Positions 49,417 to 58,641 of a stretch of DNA of 64,000 bases are shown here, in pieces. The notes under the pieces were generated by a model. That model was not told the DNA's origin, did no database searches, and was given only the letters and a program-made list of their open reading frames with translations. Location: contig CADECX010000007.1 of assembly GCA_902825865.1 (NCBI GenBank), forward strand, positions 11,638-75,637, read 5' to 3'. This stretch comes from an uncultured Alphaproteobacteria bacterium. Lineage in GTDB: Bacteria > Pseudomonadota > Alphaproteobacteria > Micropepsales > Micropepsaceae. The first letter of the stretch is position 1, and each line of letters begins with the position of its first letter. Position numbers and translations under genes: made by a program.

Positions 49417-51480
49417 ATGCTCCGGCCGTCCCGCAGAACGCTTCTGGCCACCTCGGCCGCCAGCTTCGCCGTCTCATCCCTGCCCGCCTGGTCGCAGAGC
49501 CGCCCGGCCGACACGGAATGGCGCTATTACGGCGGCAACCTGGCCAGCCAGCGCTATGCGCCGCTGGACCAGATCGACGCCTCCAATTTCAGCAAGCTGG
49601 AAGTGGCCTGGCGGTTCAAGCCGGATGCCTTGGGCCCGCGGCGGGAATTCCAATACGAGGCCACCCCGCTTTTGGTGAAGGGCGTGCTCTACACCACCGC
49701 CGGGTCGCGCCGCGACGTGGTCGCGCTGGATCCCCTGACCGGCGAGATGCTGTGGATGCACCGCTATGACGAAGGCGAGCGCGGCCGTCTTGCCCCGCGG
49801 CAATTGTCGGGCCATGGCGTGTCCTATTGGAGCGACGGCAACGAGGAACGCATCATCTTCGTCACCCCCGGCTATCGCATGATCGCGCTGGACGCCAAGA
49901 CCGGCCATCGCATTCAAAACTTCGGTACGGACGGCATCGTCGATCTCAGGCTTGACGACGATCAGGAAATGGATCTGGTCAAGGCCGATATCGGGCTGCA
50001 TTCCACGCCCATCATAAGCGGCGATGTGGTGATTGTCGGCGCCGCCCATGATTCCGGCAACGTCCCGCCATCGCGCAAGAATGTGAAAGGCTATGTGCGC
50101 GGCTTCGACGTTCGCACGGGCAAGCGCATCTGGATCTTCCACACCATCCCGATGAAAGGCGAGTTCGGTTATGACAGCTGGCTGATCCCCGGCCAGGCGG
50201 AGATGGCCGGCAATGCCGGTGTCTGGGCCCAGATGTCGCTCGACGAAGAGTTGGGTCTGGTCTATCTGCCGGTGGAATCGCCGACGGGCGACTACAACGG
50301 CCAATACCGCCACGGCAACGGCCTGTTCGCCGAAAGCATTGTCGCGGTCGAGATCAAGACCGGCAAGCGCCGCTGGCATTATCAGCTGATCCATCACGGC
50401 ATCTGGGACCGCGACATTCCCTGCGCCCCGATCCTGGTCGACATTCCGGTCAAGGGAAAAATCGTCAAGGCGCTGGCCCAGCCGACCAAGCAGGCTTTTC
50501 TCTATGTGCTGGACCGCGTCACCGGCAAGCCGGTCTGGCCGATCCCAGAAGTCAAAGTCGAAAAGGGCACTGTGCCCGGCGAATGGTATTCGCCGACCCA
50601 GCCGATCCCCAGCAAGCCGCCGACCTACGACATACAAGGCATTGCGACCGATGACCTGATCGATTTCACGCCCGCCCTGCGCGCCGACGCGGTCAAGCTT
50701 GTCTCCAACTGGAAGATCGGCCCACTGTTCACCCCGCCCGCGCTGAGCACCGCCGATGGGCCTTTGGGCACCTTGATCGCGCCCGGTATCAATGGGGGCA
50801 CCAACTGGCCCGGCGGCTGTTACGATCCGGAGACCTATACCGTCTATGTCTATTCCCAGACCGGGGCCGGTACGATCGGGATGATCAAGAATCCGGGACA
50901 GGAATTGTCCCGCTCCGATTTCGAATATCTGCGCGGCACCTATGGCAGCGTGCCGCGGCAGAACCCGCCCTCCGGTTCTTCGGCGCGCGAAGAAGCCTTC
51001 CGCCAACCCGATCCGCCTCCCCCACCCGGCCCGCGCCGCTCCACCGCCTTGACGGTCCAGGGACTGCCGCTGCTCAAGCCGCCTTATGGCCGCATCACCG
51101 CCATCGATCTGTCCAAGGGCGATATTGCCTGGCAGGTCGCGCATGGCGAGACTCCGGACGCGATCAAAAACCATCCCGCCTTGAAAGGCCTGAAAATTCC
51201 GCGCACCGGCCAGCCCGGAATTCTGGGTCCGACCGTCACCAAGAGCCTGGTGATCTGCGGCGAGAGTGCCTTCACCACCACCGCCTCCGGTGCGCGCGGC
51301 GCGATGCTGCGGGCCTATGACAAAAAGACCGGCGAGGAGCGCGGCGCGGTCTACATGCCCGCGCCGCAGACCGGCTCGCCCATGACCTATATGCTGGGCG
51401 GGGTGCAATATATCGTGGTGGCGATCGGCGGCGGCAATTACAGCGCCGAACTGCTGGCGTTTCGTTTGCCGCGCGCCTGA
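49417..51480 (+). CDS. Tat-exported PQQ-dependent dehydrogenase (glucose-dehydrogenase type)
   Basis: 687 residues. PSRRTLLATSAASFAV is a Tat-like twin-arginine signal. YYGGNLASQRYAPLDQI, DALTGEMLW-like propeller motifs and HHGIWDRDIPCAPIL (the active-site Asp region of membrane-type PQQ glucose dehydrogenases) follow, then TGKPVWPIPE. No membrane anchor and no cytochrome. GAGGAA precedes ATG 49417. It follows the amidase-like gene and is convergent with a paralog. Sugar or polyol oxidation is likely. Confidence 0.9.
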   Translation: MLRPSRRTLLATSAASFAVSSLPAWSQSRPADTEWRYYGGNLASQRYAPLDQIDASNFSKLEVAWRFKPDALGPRREFQYEATPLLVKGVLYTTAGSRRDVVALDPLTGEMLWMHRYDEGERGRLAPRQLSGHGVSYWSDGNEERIIFVTPGYRMIALDAKTGHRIQNFGTDGIVDLRLDDDQEMDLVKADIGLHSTPIISGDVVIVGAAHDSGNVPPSRKNVKGYVRGFDVRTGKRIWIFHTIPMKGEFGYDSWLIPGQAEMAGNAGVWAQMSLDEELGLVYLPVESPTGDYNGQYRHGNGLFAESIVAVEIKTGKRRWHYQLIHHGIWDRDIPCAPILVDIPVKGKIVKALAQPTKQAFLYVLDRVTGKPVWPIPEVKVEKGTVPGEWYSPTQPIPSKPPTYDIQGIATDDLIDFTPALRADAVKLVSNWKIGPLFTPPALSTADGPLGTLIAPGINGGTNWPGGCYDPETYTVYVYSQTGAGTIGMIKNPGQELSRSDFEYLRGTYGSVPRQNPPSGSSAREEAFRQPDPPPPPGPRRSTALTVQGLPLLKPPYGRITAIDLSKGDIAWQVAHGETPDAIKNHPALKGLKIPRTGQPGILGPTVTKSLVICGESAFTTTASGARGAMLRAYDKKTGEERGAVYMPAPQTGSPMTYMLGGVQYIVVAIGGGNYSAELLAFRLPRA

Positions 51481-51486
51481 CCCCCG

Positions 51487-53514
51487 TCAGGCCTCTCCGG
51501 GCAAACAATAAGCCACCAGCTCGGCGCCATAGTTACTGCCCTGGGCGCAGACCAGATACTGTTTGCCCTTGTGCATGTACGTCATGGTGGCGCCGGTCTG
51601 CGCCTTGTCCATGAACACCGCGCCCTTTTGCTCGCCGGTGAGCTTGTCGTATGCGCGCAAACGCCCACCCTTGCGTCCCGTCGCATCGGTGAACAGCCCG
51701 GCATCGCCGCAAATCACCAAAGTCTTTGTCGTCAGGGTTCCCAGAATGCCGGTCTGTCCGGTGCGGGGAATGGTGACGCCCTTGAGCAGGCGATGGTTCT
51801 TGATGTGGTCCGGCGTTTCGCCATGCACGATCTGCCAGGCCAAAGTGCCCTTGCTGAGATCCAGCGCGGTGATGGTGCCGTAAGGCGGCTTCATGATCGG
51901 AATGCTTTCGATCGAGATCATGCCCGGCACGATGGGATCATTGATGCCGTCGGGGCGGTAGCGGAACATGGGTGCGCCGCCGCCTTTCAAACTGGCCACG
52001 CCGCCGAACACGCCACCCTGCGGATCGGCGCTGCCGGGCGGCGGCGGACCGCCGGCCTGCACCACCTTGCCTTCCTTGGTCACGGTGGCGCCGATCACGC
52101 CCATCTGGTTCTTGGAAAAACAGTAAAGCATCTTGGTTTCGGGATCGTAGGACGCGCCCGGCCAGTTGATGCCGCCCTGCAGGCCCGGGACGCAGATCGA
52201 GCCGAACAGCTTGTCGCTGACCAGGGGCGGCGGATCCCAAAGCCCGCCCAGCTGATAATGGCTGGCAATCGCTTGCGCCCGCGCCTTGAGCTCCGGCGTC
52301 CAATCGATCAGATCGGCGGCGGTGATGCCCTGTTTGGTGAAGGGCGGCGGCGCGCTGGGCACCGGCTGGGTCGGAGAATACCATTCGCCCGGCACATTGC
52401 CCTTGGGCACTTTCACTTCGGGAATAGGCCAGACCGGTTTGCCGTTGGTGCGGTCCAGCACATAGACGTAACCCTGCTTGGTCGGCTGGGCGATGGCTTT
52501 GACCGTCTTGCCTTTATAAGGAATGTCGCAAATCACCCCGGCACAGGAAACGTCGCGGTCCCAGATGCCGTGATGGATCATCTGGTAATGCCATTTGCGC
52601 TGGCCGGTATCGATGTCCAGCGCCACCAGGCTTTCGGCAAACAGATGCGGGCCATGGCGGGTGACGCCGATCAGGTCGGTGGGCGGCGACTCGACGCCAA
52701 CATAGACCAGGTTCAACTCCGCATCGGCCGACATGGGACACCACACGCCCATATTGGCGCTGGCTTCGGCCTGGCCCGGCGTGGTCCAGGTCTCGTAACC
52801 GAACTCGCCCTTGCGCGGGATGGTGTGGAAAATCCACTTGCGCGTGCCGGTCTTGATATCAAAGCCGCGCACATAGCCGGTGGACTGATCGGTTGGCGCC
52901 GCGCCCACGATCACCGTGTCCTTGACCACGAATGGCGGCGCATGCAGCCCGACCACGCCCCGGACGAGATCCATATTCTGGTCATTGTTCAGGCGCAGAT
53001 CGACTCTGCCCTTGTCGCCGAAATTGGGATCGGCAAGGCCGGTCTTGGCGTCCAGCGAGAACATGTTGTAGCCGCGGGTGACATAGAGGATGCGTTCGTT
53101 GGTTCCGTCGGTCCAATAACCCACGCCAAGACCCGGACCGCCGCGCGAACCGATGCGCTCGCCTTCGTCAAAGGTGTGCATCCACAGGATTTCGCCGGTG
53201 CCGGCGTCCAGGCAGACGACATCGCGGCGGAAACCGGCGGTGACATAGATACGGCCCTTCACCACCAGCGGCGTGGATTGGTAATAGGCATCCAGGCGCG
53301 GGCCGAAGGAGTTGGTGCTGAATTTCCAGGCCAGCTCCAATTTGTCGAAGTTGGAGGCGCTGATCTGGTCCAGCGGCGAATAACGCGCGCTGGATATATC
53401 GTTGGCGTAACTCAGCCAGTCGGTGTCGCGCGGCGCATTCTGGGCATTGGCCGTGGCCGGCCCCAGCAATGCCAGGGCGGATGCGGTTGACAAAAAATCT
53501 CTGCGATCGATCAC
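51487..53514 (-). CDS. Tat-exported PQQ-dependent dehydrogenase, paralog
   Basis: 675 residues. DRRDFLSTASALALLG is the Tat signal. SYANDISSARYSPLDQI, LDAGTGEILW, HHGIWDRDVSCAGVI and TNGKPVWPIPEVKVPKG match the 49417 product throughout. The two genes converge with 6 bp between stops, so they probably arose by duplication with inversion. No cytochrome domain. Confidence 0.9.
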   Translation of the reverse strand: MIDRRDFLSTASALALLGPATANAQNAPRDTDWLSYANDISSARYSPLDQISASNFDKLELAWKFSTNSFGPRLDAYYQSTPLVVKGRIYVTAGFRRDVVCLDAGTGEILWMHTFDEGERIGSRGGPGLGVGYWTDGTNERILYVTRGYNMFSLDAKTGLADPNFGDKGRVDLRLNNDQNMDLVRGVVGLHAPPFVVKDTVIVGAAPTDQSTGYVRGFDIKTGTRKWIFHTIPRKGEFGYETWTTPGQAEASANMGVWCPMSADAELNLVYVGVESPPTDLIGVTRHGPHLFAESLVALDIDTGQRKWHYQMIHHGIWDRDVSCAGVICDIPYKGKTVKAIAQPTKQGYVYVLDRTNGKPVWPIPEVKVPKGNVPGEWYSPTQPVPSAPPPFTKQGITAADLIDWTPELKARAQAIASHYQLGGLWDPPPLVSDKLFGSICVPGLQGGINWPGASYDPETKMLYCFSKNQMGVIGATVTKEGKVVQAGGPPPPGSADPQGGVFGGVASLKGGGAPMFRYRPDGINDPIVPGMISIESIPIMKPPYGTITALDLSKGTLAWQIVHGETPDHIKNHRLLKGVTIPRTGQTGILGTLTTKTLVICGDAGLFTDATGRKGGRLRAYDKLTGEQKGAVFMDKAQTGATMTYMHKGKQYLVCAQGSNYGAELVAYCLPGEA

Positions 53515-53650
53515 GGATGCGTCCCCCCGTTTGCCGGTCCGTCATGATTGCGCGGACCGTGCCCCTGGTACGGCTATCATAACGATTCCGCGCCGCTAGG
53601 CTATCGTCAGGAACGGGTCATCTGATTCCGGGGGGTGGAATGAAACAGTG

Positions 53651-53920
53651 TTACAAATACTGGGAGACGGGCAAATAGCGGGAAATCGGGTTCGGCATTT
53701 TCCGCGCTGCAACAGAAAGGCCCCGGATAGACCGCCGCGCCCTCCCCCAGCTCCGGACAAGGCCGGTCCAGCGGACGGCGGCAAAAGTCATGACAAAGAA
53801 GACGCTGTAGGGCGCCAGCTGGGTCAGCTCCCTGGGGACCAGTCCCAGGCGCGCCAAGCCATCCAGGAAGCGATGAAGCTGCCCGGCAAGTCCCGCTGCA
53901 TCACGGACAAGGTCGTGCAT
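53651..53920 (-). CDS. Hypothetical protein with one membrane segment
   Basis: 89 residues. LVRDAAGLAGQLHRFL and a hydrophobic segment (APYSVFFVMTFAAV), basic C terminus. Starts 6 nt after the GFA gene stop, so cotranscribed. No family recognised; coding status moderately supported. Confidence 0.48.
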   Translation of the reverse strand: MHDLVRDAAGLAGQLHRFLDGLARLGLVPRELTQLAPYSVFFVMTFAAVRWTGLVRSWGRARRSIRGLSVAARKMPNPISRYLPVSQYL

Positions 53921-53926
53921 TTCCGA

Positions 53927-54391
53927 TTATCCCGTCACCAGCGCCCAATCGGTGCTGCGCTGTTCCGACAGCATCTGGCCCGAGCCGCCCATTTCGGCGG
54001 GGAAGTCCTTGAACTTGGGCAGTCCGTCGCGGATCGGCAGTACCGTCTGCTCATAATTGACATGCACGCCGGGCTTGAACGTCAGGCCCGGAATGGTGGC
54101 GGCATAGACATCCATCAAGCCGAAGGGCGGATGCCAGGTCATCAGATGGCCGCCGCATTTGGTGCAATATTGCCGCTCACTCATCGGGGTCTTGCGATAC
54201 ATGCCGATGAATTGCGCGCCCGCCAGCACCTTGACCGCGCCCGGCTTCCACAGGCTGAAGGCCGTGACCGGGGCGGCGGCCCAGGAGCGGCAGGAGGCGC
54301 AATGGCAATAGCCCATGGCCTCCGGCTCGCCGGTCACCGCGATATGGACCGTCCCGCAAAAGCACGATCCTTCATGGATTTTCTGCTGCAT
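53927..54391 (-). CDS. GFA-family (CENP-V-like) zinc protein
   Basis: 154 residues. HEGSCFCGTVHIAV, YCHCASCRSWAAAP, and YCTKCGGHLMTWHPP give the CxC, CxxC and CxxC metal motifs of GFA proteins, related to glutathione-dependent formaldehyde-activating enzyme. ATG 54391 used. The catalytic role in most family members is unproven. Confidence 0.9.
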   Translation of the reverse strand: MQQKIHEGSCFCGTVHIAVTGEPEAMGYCHCASCRSWAAAPVTAFSLWKPGAVKVLAGAQFIGMYRKTPMSERQYCTKCGGHLMTWHPPFGLMDVYAATIPGLTFKPGVHVNYEQTVLPIRDGLPKFKDFPAEMGGSGQMLSEQRSTDWALVTG

Positions 54392-54444
54392 GACTCTCAA
54401 AACCTTTCTTCCCGGGCTTTAAACCGCTACCTAGGGCCGCTCTT

Positions 54445-54490
54445 TTTAATGGTCGCGCCGCGAGGCCCTCGCTACGCTCGGGTTCACGAT
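54445..54490 (+). repeat. Dispersed repeat family B, copy 2
   Basis: TTTAATGGTCGCGCCG then NNAGGCCCTCG, as at 35694, here between the GFA and AraC genes. Confidence 0.65.
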
Positions 54491-54589
54491 CGCTCCGCTT
54501 CTCACGCATGGACATATGGCCCAGCCAACCACCACAAGAAATGACCGCTCCGCCGGGAGTCTTGTCCGATCGTCCAGGAGGGCTTGGCG

Positions 54590-55564
54590 GTGAGCCGCGA
54601 CACGCTGTCTGAAATTTTATCGGCGGTACGGCTCAAGGGCGCGGTGTTCTTCGACGTCGAAGCCTCGGCGCCCTGGGTGGCGGAAGCCCCGCCTTCCCGC
54701 CTGATCGCGCCCGTGCTGATGGCGCATGCCGAGCATGTGATGGAATATCACGTGATCACCAAGGGCTCCTGCTGGGCCCAGGTGGTCGGCCATGATCTTC
54801 CGCCGGTGGCGTTGCAAGCCGGCGATGTGATCGCCTTTCCGCAAGGCGATCCGCATATTCTCTCCAGCAAGCCCGGCATGCGCGGCGACATGGTGGGAAA
54901 TCCGAACTTCGAATTCCGCGACGGCTTGCCGGTCCCCATATCCATGGATTTGAATGGCGGCGGCGAGGAACGCGTCCATTTCATCTGCGGCTTTCTGGGC
55001 TGCGATCCCCACCCCTTCAACCCCCTGATCCAGGCCCTGCCGCCGATCCTGCATCTGCGCGCCGGCAGCGAAAATGCCTGGCTGGACGCCTTCATGAAAT
55101 TCGCCCTGAGCGAAGCGGGCGACAAGCGGCTGGGCGGCAGCCAGATCCTCTCCCGCCTGGGCGAGGTGATGTTCTCCGATCTGGTGCGCCGCTATGTCGA
55201 GTCGCTGCCGGAGGATAGCCGGGGCTGGCTGGGCGGCTTGCGAGACCGTCATGTCGGACGCGCGCTCAAGTTGCTGCATACCGAGCCTGCACGCGGCTGG
55301 ACCTTGGAAGAACTCGCCAAGCAAAGCGGAATGTCACGCTCCTCTTTCGCCGAGCGCTTCACCGAATTCGTCGGCACCCCGCCCATGCAATATCTCCAGC
55401 GCTGGCGCTTGCAGATGGCGGCGTCGAAATTGCTGGACGGCGCCACCTCCATCGCGGTGGTGGCGGCGCAGACCGGCTATGAATCCGAAGCCGCGTTCAG
55501 CCGCGCCTTCAAGCGTGTGCTGGGCGAGCCGCCGGCGGAATGGCGCGACAAGCGCCGCGCGTAA
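54590..55564 (+). CDS. AraC-family regulator with N-terminal cupin
   Basis: 324 residues. GTG 54590 is favoured because AGGAGG lies 8 nt upstream. The N-terminal cupin (AEHVMEYHVITKGSCWAQV, AGDVIAFPQGDPHIL) resembles AraC_N/cupin_6. The C terminus has two helix-turn-helix units (WTLEELAKQSGMSRSSFAERF, SIAVVAAQTGYESEAAFSRAF). Effector unknown. Confidence 0.92.
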   Translation: MSRDTLSEILSAVRLKGAVFFDVEASAPWVAEAPPSRLIAPVLMAHAEHVMEYHVITKGSCWAQVVGHDLPPVALQAGDVIAFPQGDPHILSSKPGMRGDMVGNPNFEFRDGLPVPISMDLNGGGEERVHFICGFLGCDPHPFNPLIQALPPILHLRAGSENAWLDAFMKFALSEAGDKRLGGSQILSRLGEVMFSDLVRRYVESLPEDSRGWLGGLRDRHVGRALKLLHTEPARGWTLEELAKQSGMSRSSFAERFTEFVGTPPMQYLQRWRLQMAASKLLDGATSIAVVAAQTGYESEAAFSRAFKRVLGEPPAEWRDKRRA

Positions 55565-55631
55565 TCGAATCGTCAAAGTTCCCGGAACGAAATTCTTTTT
55601 CGCCTGTTGTGCGAAGAAGAAGGGGAAGATC

Positions 55632-55985
55632 ATGTCGCGGAGCACGGCATTTACTTTCAACCAGCTGATTGTTCTGGGACTGCTGCAACACCGGGAGTTG
55701 TACGGACTCGAAATCGTTAAAGCCGCCGCCGCGACCACATCCCCCAATCAGGCCAGTGTCGGAACCATCTATCCGCTTCTTAAGGATTTGGTGCGGGATG
55801 GCTGGCTGTCCTGCCGAAAGGACCCCGACACCCATCGCACCTATTACCGGCTGACCGATGTCGGCCGCATGCAACTCTCCCGCATCACCGCCAAGTGGGA
55901 AGCGATCCACGACTCGCTCGACGAGATTCTGGGCTCAGCGGCGATGATGCCGCAGGCCCAGGAACGGCCATCCCGCCTCCAATAG
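55632..55985 (+). CDS. PadR-family transcriptional regulator
   Basis: 117 residues. FNQLIVLGLLQHRELYGLEIV and SVGTIYPLLKDLVRDGWL, then YYRLTDVGRMQL, are the PadR winged helix. GGGGAAG upstream of ATG 55632. 67 nt after the AraC gene, possibly same transcript. Target unknown. Confidence 0.9.
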   Translation: MSRSTAFTFNQLIVLGLLQHRELYGLEIVKAAAATTSPNQASVGTIYPLLKDLVRDGWLSCRKDPDTHRTYYRLTDVGRMQLSRITAKWEAIHDSLDEILGSAAMMPQAQERPSRLQ

Positions 55986-56013
55986 ATAGGAGCGCAGGCG
56001 CATCGCCTGATCC

Positions 56014-56053
56014 TTGACAGGCGATTATCTTTCCATAATACATGAACTATGGA
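56014..56053 (+). promoter_or_regulatory. ars promoter and ArsR operator
   Basis: TTGACA (56014-56019), 16-bp spacer, TAATAC (56036-56041). The dyad TCCATA-N10-TATGGA (56032-56053) covers the -10 and the start codon. Transcription should begin at or very near ATG 56049, giving a leaderless message. Confidence 0.65.
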
Positions 56054-56402
56054 TATAACAAACGCCTTGTCGGGATTGGCCGCCCTGGCCCATGAGGGCC
56101 GCCTTTGCGTGTTCCGCCTCCTGGTCAAAGCGGGTCCGGACGGTTTGGCGGCGGGCGAGATCGCCCGGAAGCTCGATACCCAGCCCAACACCATGTCGGC
56201 CCAGCTTCTGGTCCTGTCCAATGCCGGATTGATCGCCGCCCGGCGCGAGGGCCGCTCCATCATCTACGCCGCCGATTTCGAGAAGATGAGCGCGCTGCTG
56301 CAATTCCTCACCAAGGATTGCTGCGGCGGCCGTCCTGAAATTTGCGCCCCCCTCGCCGCCACCGTCAACGCCTGCTGCCCGCCCAAGAAACGCCGCGCAT
56401 GA
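56049..56402 (+). CDS. arsR: ArsR-family metalloregulator
   Basis: 117 residues. AALAHEGRLCVFRLLVKAG and TMSAQLLVLSNAGLIAARREGR form the ArsR winged helix. C-terminal Cys residues (DCCGG, EICAP, ACCPP) are plausible As(III) ligands, in place of the usual CVCDL helix. First gene of an ars operon; ATGA overlap with arsC. Probably represses its own promoter through the dyad at its start. Confidence 0.92.
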   Translation: MDITNALSGLAALAHEGRLCVFRLLVKAGPDGLAAGEIARKLDTQPNTMSAQLLVLSNAGLIAARREGRSIIYAADFEKMSALLQFLTKDCCGGRPEICAPLAATVNACCPPKKRRA

Positions 56403-56887
56403 GTTACAATGTTCTGTTCCTCTGCACCGGCAATTCGGCGCGTTCCATCCTGGCCGAAGCGATCCTGAACGAGATGGGCGCCGGGCGATTTACGGCCTAC
56501 TCGGCGGGCTCCTACCCCAAAGGCGCAGTCAATCCCTGCGCTCTGGATCTGCTGGGGCGGCTGGGCCATGACGTCAGCGTCTTCCGTTCCAAGTCCTGGG
56601 ACGAATTCGCCGGACCGGATTCCCCGCCGTTGGATTTCATCATCACCGTCTGCGACAGCGCGGCGGGCGAGGTCTGTCCCATCTGGCCGGGAAAGCCGAT
56701 GACCGCCCATTGGGGCCTGCCCGATCCCGCTGCCGTGGAAGGCACGCCGGCCGAGATTGCGCTGGCCTTTGCCGAAACTTACCGCGCCCTGTCCAACCGC
56801 ATCGCCGCCTTCGCCAATCTGAAAATTGCCGCACTGGACCGGCTGTCGCTGCAACAGCGGATGTCGGATATCGGCAAGCAAGAATGA
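56399..56887 (+). CDS. arsC: Arsenate reductase, low-molecular-weight phosphatase type
   Basis: 162 residues. LFLCTGNSARSILAEA is the C-x5-R loop of thioredoxin-type ArsC, FRSKSWDEF and FIITVCDSAAGEVCP carry further Cys. Reduces As(V) to As(III). Start codon overlaps the arsR stop, and its stop overlaps the channel gene, so the three are tightly coupled. Confidence 0.93.
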   Translation: MSYNVLFLCTGNSARSILAEAILNEMGAGRFTAYSAGSYPKGAVNPCALDLLGRLGHDVSVFRSKSWDEFAGPDSPPLDFIITVCDSAAGEVCPIWPGKPMTAHWGLPDPAAVEGTPAEIALAFAETYRALSNRIAAFANLKIAALDRLSLQQRMSDIGKQE

Positions 56888-57537
56888 GCCGTAAACTGGC
56901 CGCCGAATTTCTCGGCACCGCCTTGTTGCTGGTCGCCGTGGTCGGCTCCGGCATCATGGCCGAGCGGCTGGCGGACGGAAATCTGGCGGTGGCGCTGTTG
57001 GCCAATGCCCTGGCGACCGGCGCCGCCTTGGTGGTTCTGATCACCATATTCGGTCCGCTGTCCGGGGCGCATTTCAATCCTTGCGTTTCGCTCTATGCGG
57101 CGCTGCGCGGTGAAATGCCATGGCGCAGCGCGGCGCTTTACATGCCGGTGCAGTTTGCCGCGGCGGTATGCGGCGTGTGGCTTACCCATGCCATGTTCGC
57201 TTTGCCCATTCTGGAAACCTCCACCCATCTGCGCGACGGCCCGGCGCAATGGTTGGCCGAAGCCGTCGCCACATTCGGCCTGTTGCTCACCATCGCGGGC
57301 GCGGCGCGGTTCAAGCCCGAAGGCATAGCCGTGCTGGTGGGACTCTATATCACCGGCGCATACTGGTTCACCGCGTCAACCAGCTTTGCCAATCCGGCGG
57401 TGACGGTGGCGCGCATGCTGACCGACAGTTTCTCAGGGATCGCGCCGCACTCCGCGCCCGGTTTCATCGCCGCGCAACTGATCGCGACCTTGGCGGCGCT
57501 GCGCCTTTTGCCCTGGCTGTTCGGCACCAAAACTTAA
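56884..57537 (+). CDS. aqpS: Aquaglyceroporin of the ars operon
   Basis: 217 residues, six membrane helices. The two pore motifs are HFNPCVSL (NPC instead of NPA) and FANPAVTVAR. ATGA overlap with arsC. In ars operons such channels release As(III) after arsenate reduction, replacing ArsB (Sinorhizobium AqpS). The first NPC variant is also found in other alphaproteobacterial AqpS proteins. Confidence 0.9.
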   Translation: MSRKLAAEFLGTALLLVAVVGSGIMAERLADGNLAVALLANALATGAALVVLITIFGPLSGAHFNPCVSLYAALRGEMPWRSAALYMPVQFAAAVCGVWLTHAMFALPILETSTHLRDGPAQWLAEAVATFGLLLTIAGAARFKPEGIAVLVGLYITGAYWFTASTSFANPAVTVARMLTDSFSGIAPHSAPGFIAAQLIATLAALRLLPWLFGTKT

Positions 57538-57788
57538 GCTGCCTTGGCGAACATCCGCATGATGGAGATGAAGATCGCGGCGCCGAACACCGCGGTGATC
57601 AGCGAGGGCACCAGGTCATTGCCCACTTCCAGCCCAAGAACCTCGGCCAGCCAGCCGCCGATAAAGCCGCCCACAATGCCGATGATAATGTCGCCGGTCC
57701 GTCCATAGCCGCTGCCTTTGAGCACCAGCCCCGCCAACCAGCCCGCAAGGCCGCCGATGCCAATCCAAAGGACCTGCGCTTCGGTCAT
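57534..57788 (-). CDS. GlsB/YeaQ/YmgE family membrane protein
   Basis: 84 residues. LWIGIGGLAGWLAGLVLKGSGYG, IIIGIVGGFIGGWL and TAVFGAAIFI are the three hydrophobic blocks of the transglycosylase-associated/GlsB family. Convergent with aqpS, overlapping by 4 nt. Small stress-related inner-membrane protein. Confidence 0.9.
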   Translation of the reverse strand: MTEAQVLWIGIGGLAGWLAGLVLKGSGYGRTGDIIIGIVGGFIGGWLAEVLGLEVGNDLVPSLITAVFGAAIFISIMRMFAKAA

Positions 57789-57957
57789 TCACCCCTCATG
57801 CTCAATATATCCGTTCAGAACAGAACGGGTGAGAAACGGCCTGCCCAATAGGTCATGGGAAAGGGGCAGGCAAGCCAGAAGCTGATTCCGGCATGGTTAC
57901 GATGCTGTCCAACATATGGGGCAGGAAAATGCGTCGAATGTGGCTTTTCTGCGTAAT

Positions 57958-58641
57958 TTACCGTTTGGCCGCGGCCACTTCCCGGGCAAAGTCGATATCG
58001 GCGGAATTTCCGCTCACAAAACGCCCGCCCACGATATAGGCCGGGGTCTGAAACACCCTTATTCCCCGCGCCAGATTAAAATTCGCGATAATTTCTTCGT
58101 TTATGTCCGGCGCTGTCATGTCGCGGCGCAAGCGGCCCACATTCAGCCCCACCGCGCGCGCCGTCTCGAAAATCCCCGCCTCGTCCAAGGCGCCCTCGCG
58201 GCGCATCATGGCCATGTGAAAGGCGCGATACTTGCCCTGCTTGTTGGCGGCCAGGGCGGCGCGCGCCGCAATGGCGGACGCTTTGGTGAGGATGGGAAAT
58301 TCCTTCATCACCAGCTTGATGCGCTTGTCCTGGTCCACCAGCCGCATCAGGCGCGGCTCGACCGCCTTGCAATAGGGACAGGTGTAATCGAAGAACGCGA
58401 CAATGGTGATGAAGCCTTGGGGATTGGCCAGCACCGGCGAAGCAGGATTGTTTTCCAGCGCATCCAGCCGTGCGGTAATGCGTTCGGCGCGGTCCTTGTC
58501 CTGTTCGGCCTGTTGCAGGCGCAGATAATCCTGAACCGCCTTGGCCGCGCGCGGATCGGCGGGCAATGGCGGCGCGGCGGCGGCGGGCGCGCTCAAAGCC
58601 GCGACAAGCAAAGAAGCGATCCAGATTTTGCGAAACATCAT
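57958..58641 (-). CDS. DsbA-family thiol oxidoreductase
   Basis: 227 residues. Signal peptide (SLLVAALSAPAAAA), helical linker, then VAFFDYTCPYCKAVEP with the CPYC active site, and TPAYIVGG (cis-Pro loop). Periplasmic disulfide oxidase/isomerase of the Com1/ScsC-like group. Its ATG overlaps the stop of the upstream enzyme gene (ATGATG), so the two are coupled. Confidence 0.92.
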   Translation of the reverse strand: MMFRKIWIASLLVAALSAPAAAAPPLPADPRAAKAVQDYLRLQQAEQDKDRAERITARLDALENNPASPVLANPQGFITIVAFFDYTCPYCKAVEPRLMRLVDQDKRIKLVMKEFPILTKASAIAARAALAANKQGKYRAFHMAMMRREGALDEAGIFETARAVGLNVGRLRRDMTAPDINEEIIANFNLARGIRVFQTPAYIVGGRFVSGNSADIDFAREVAAAKR

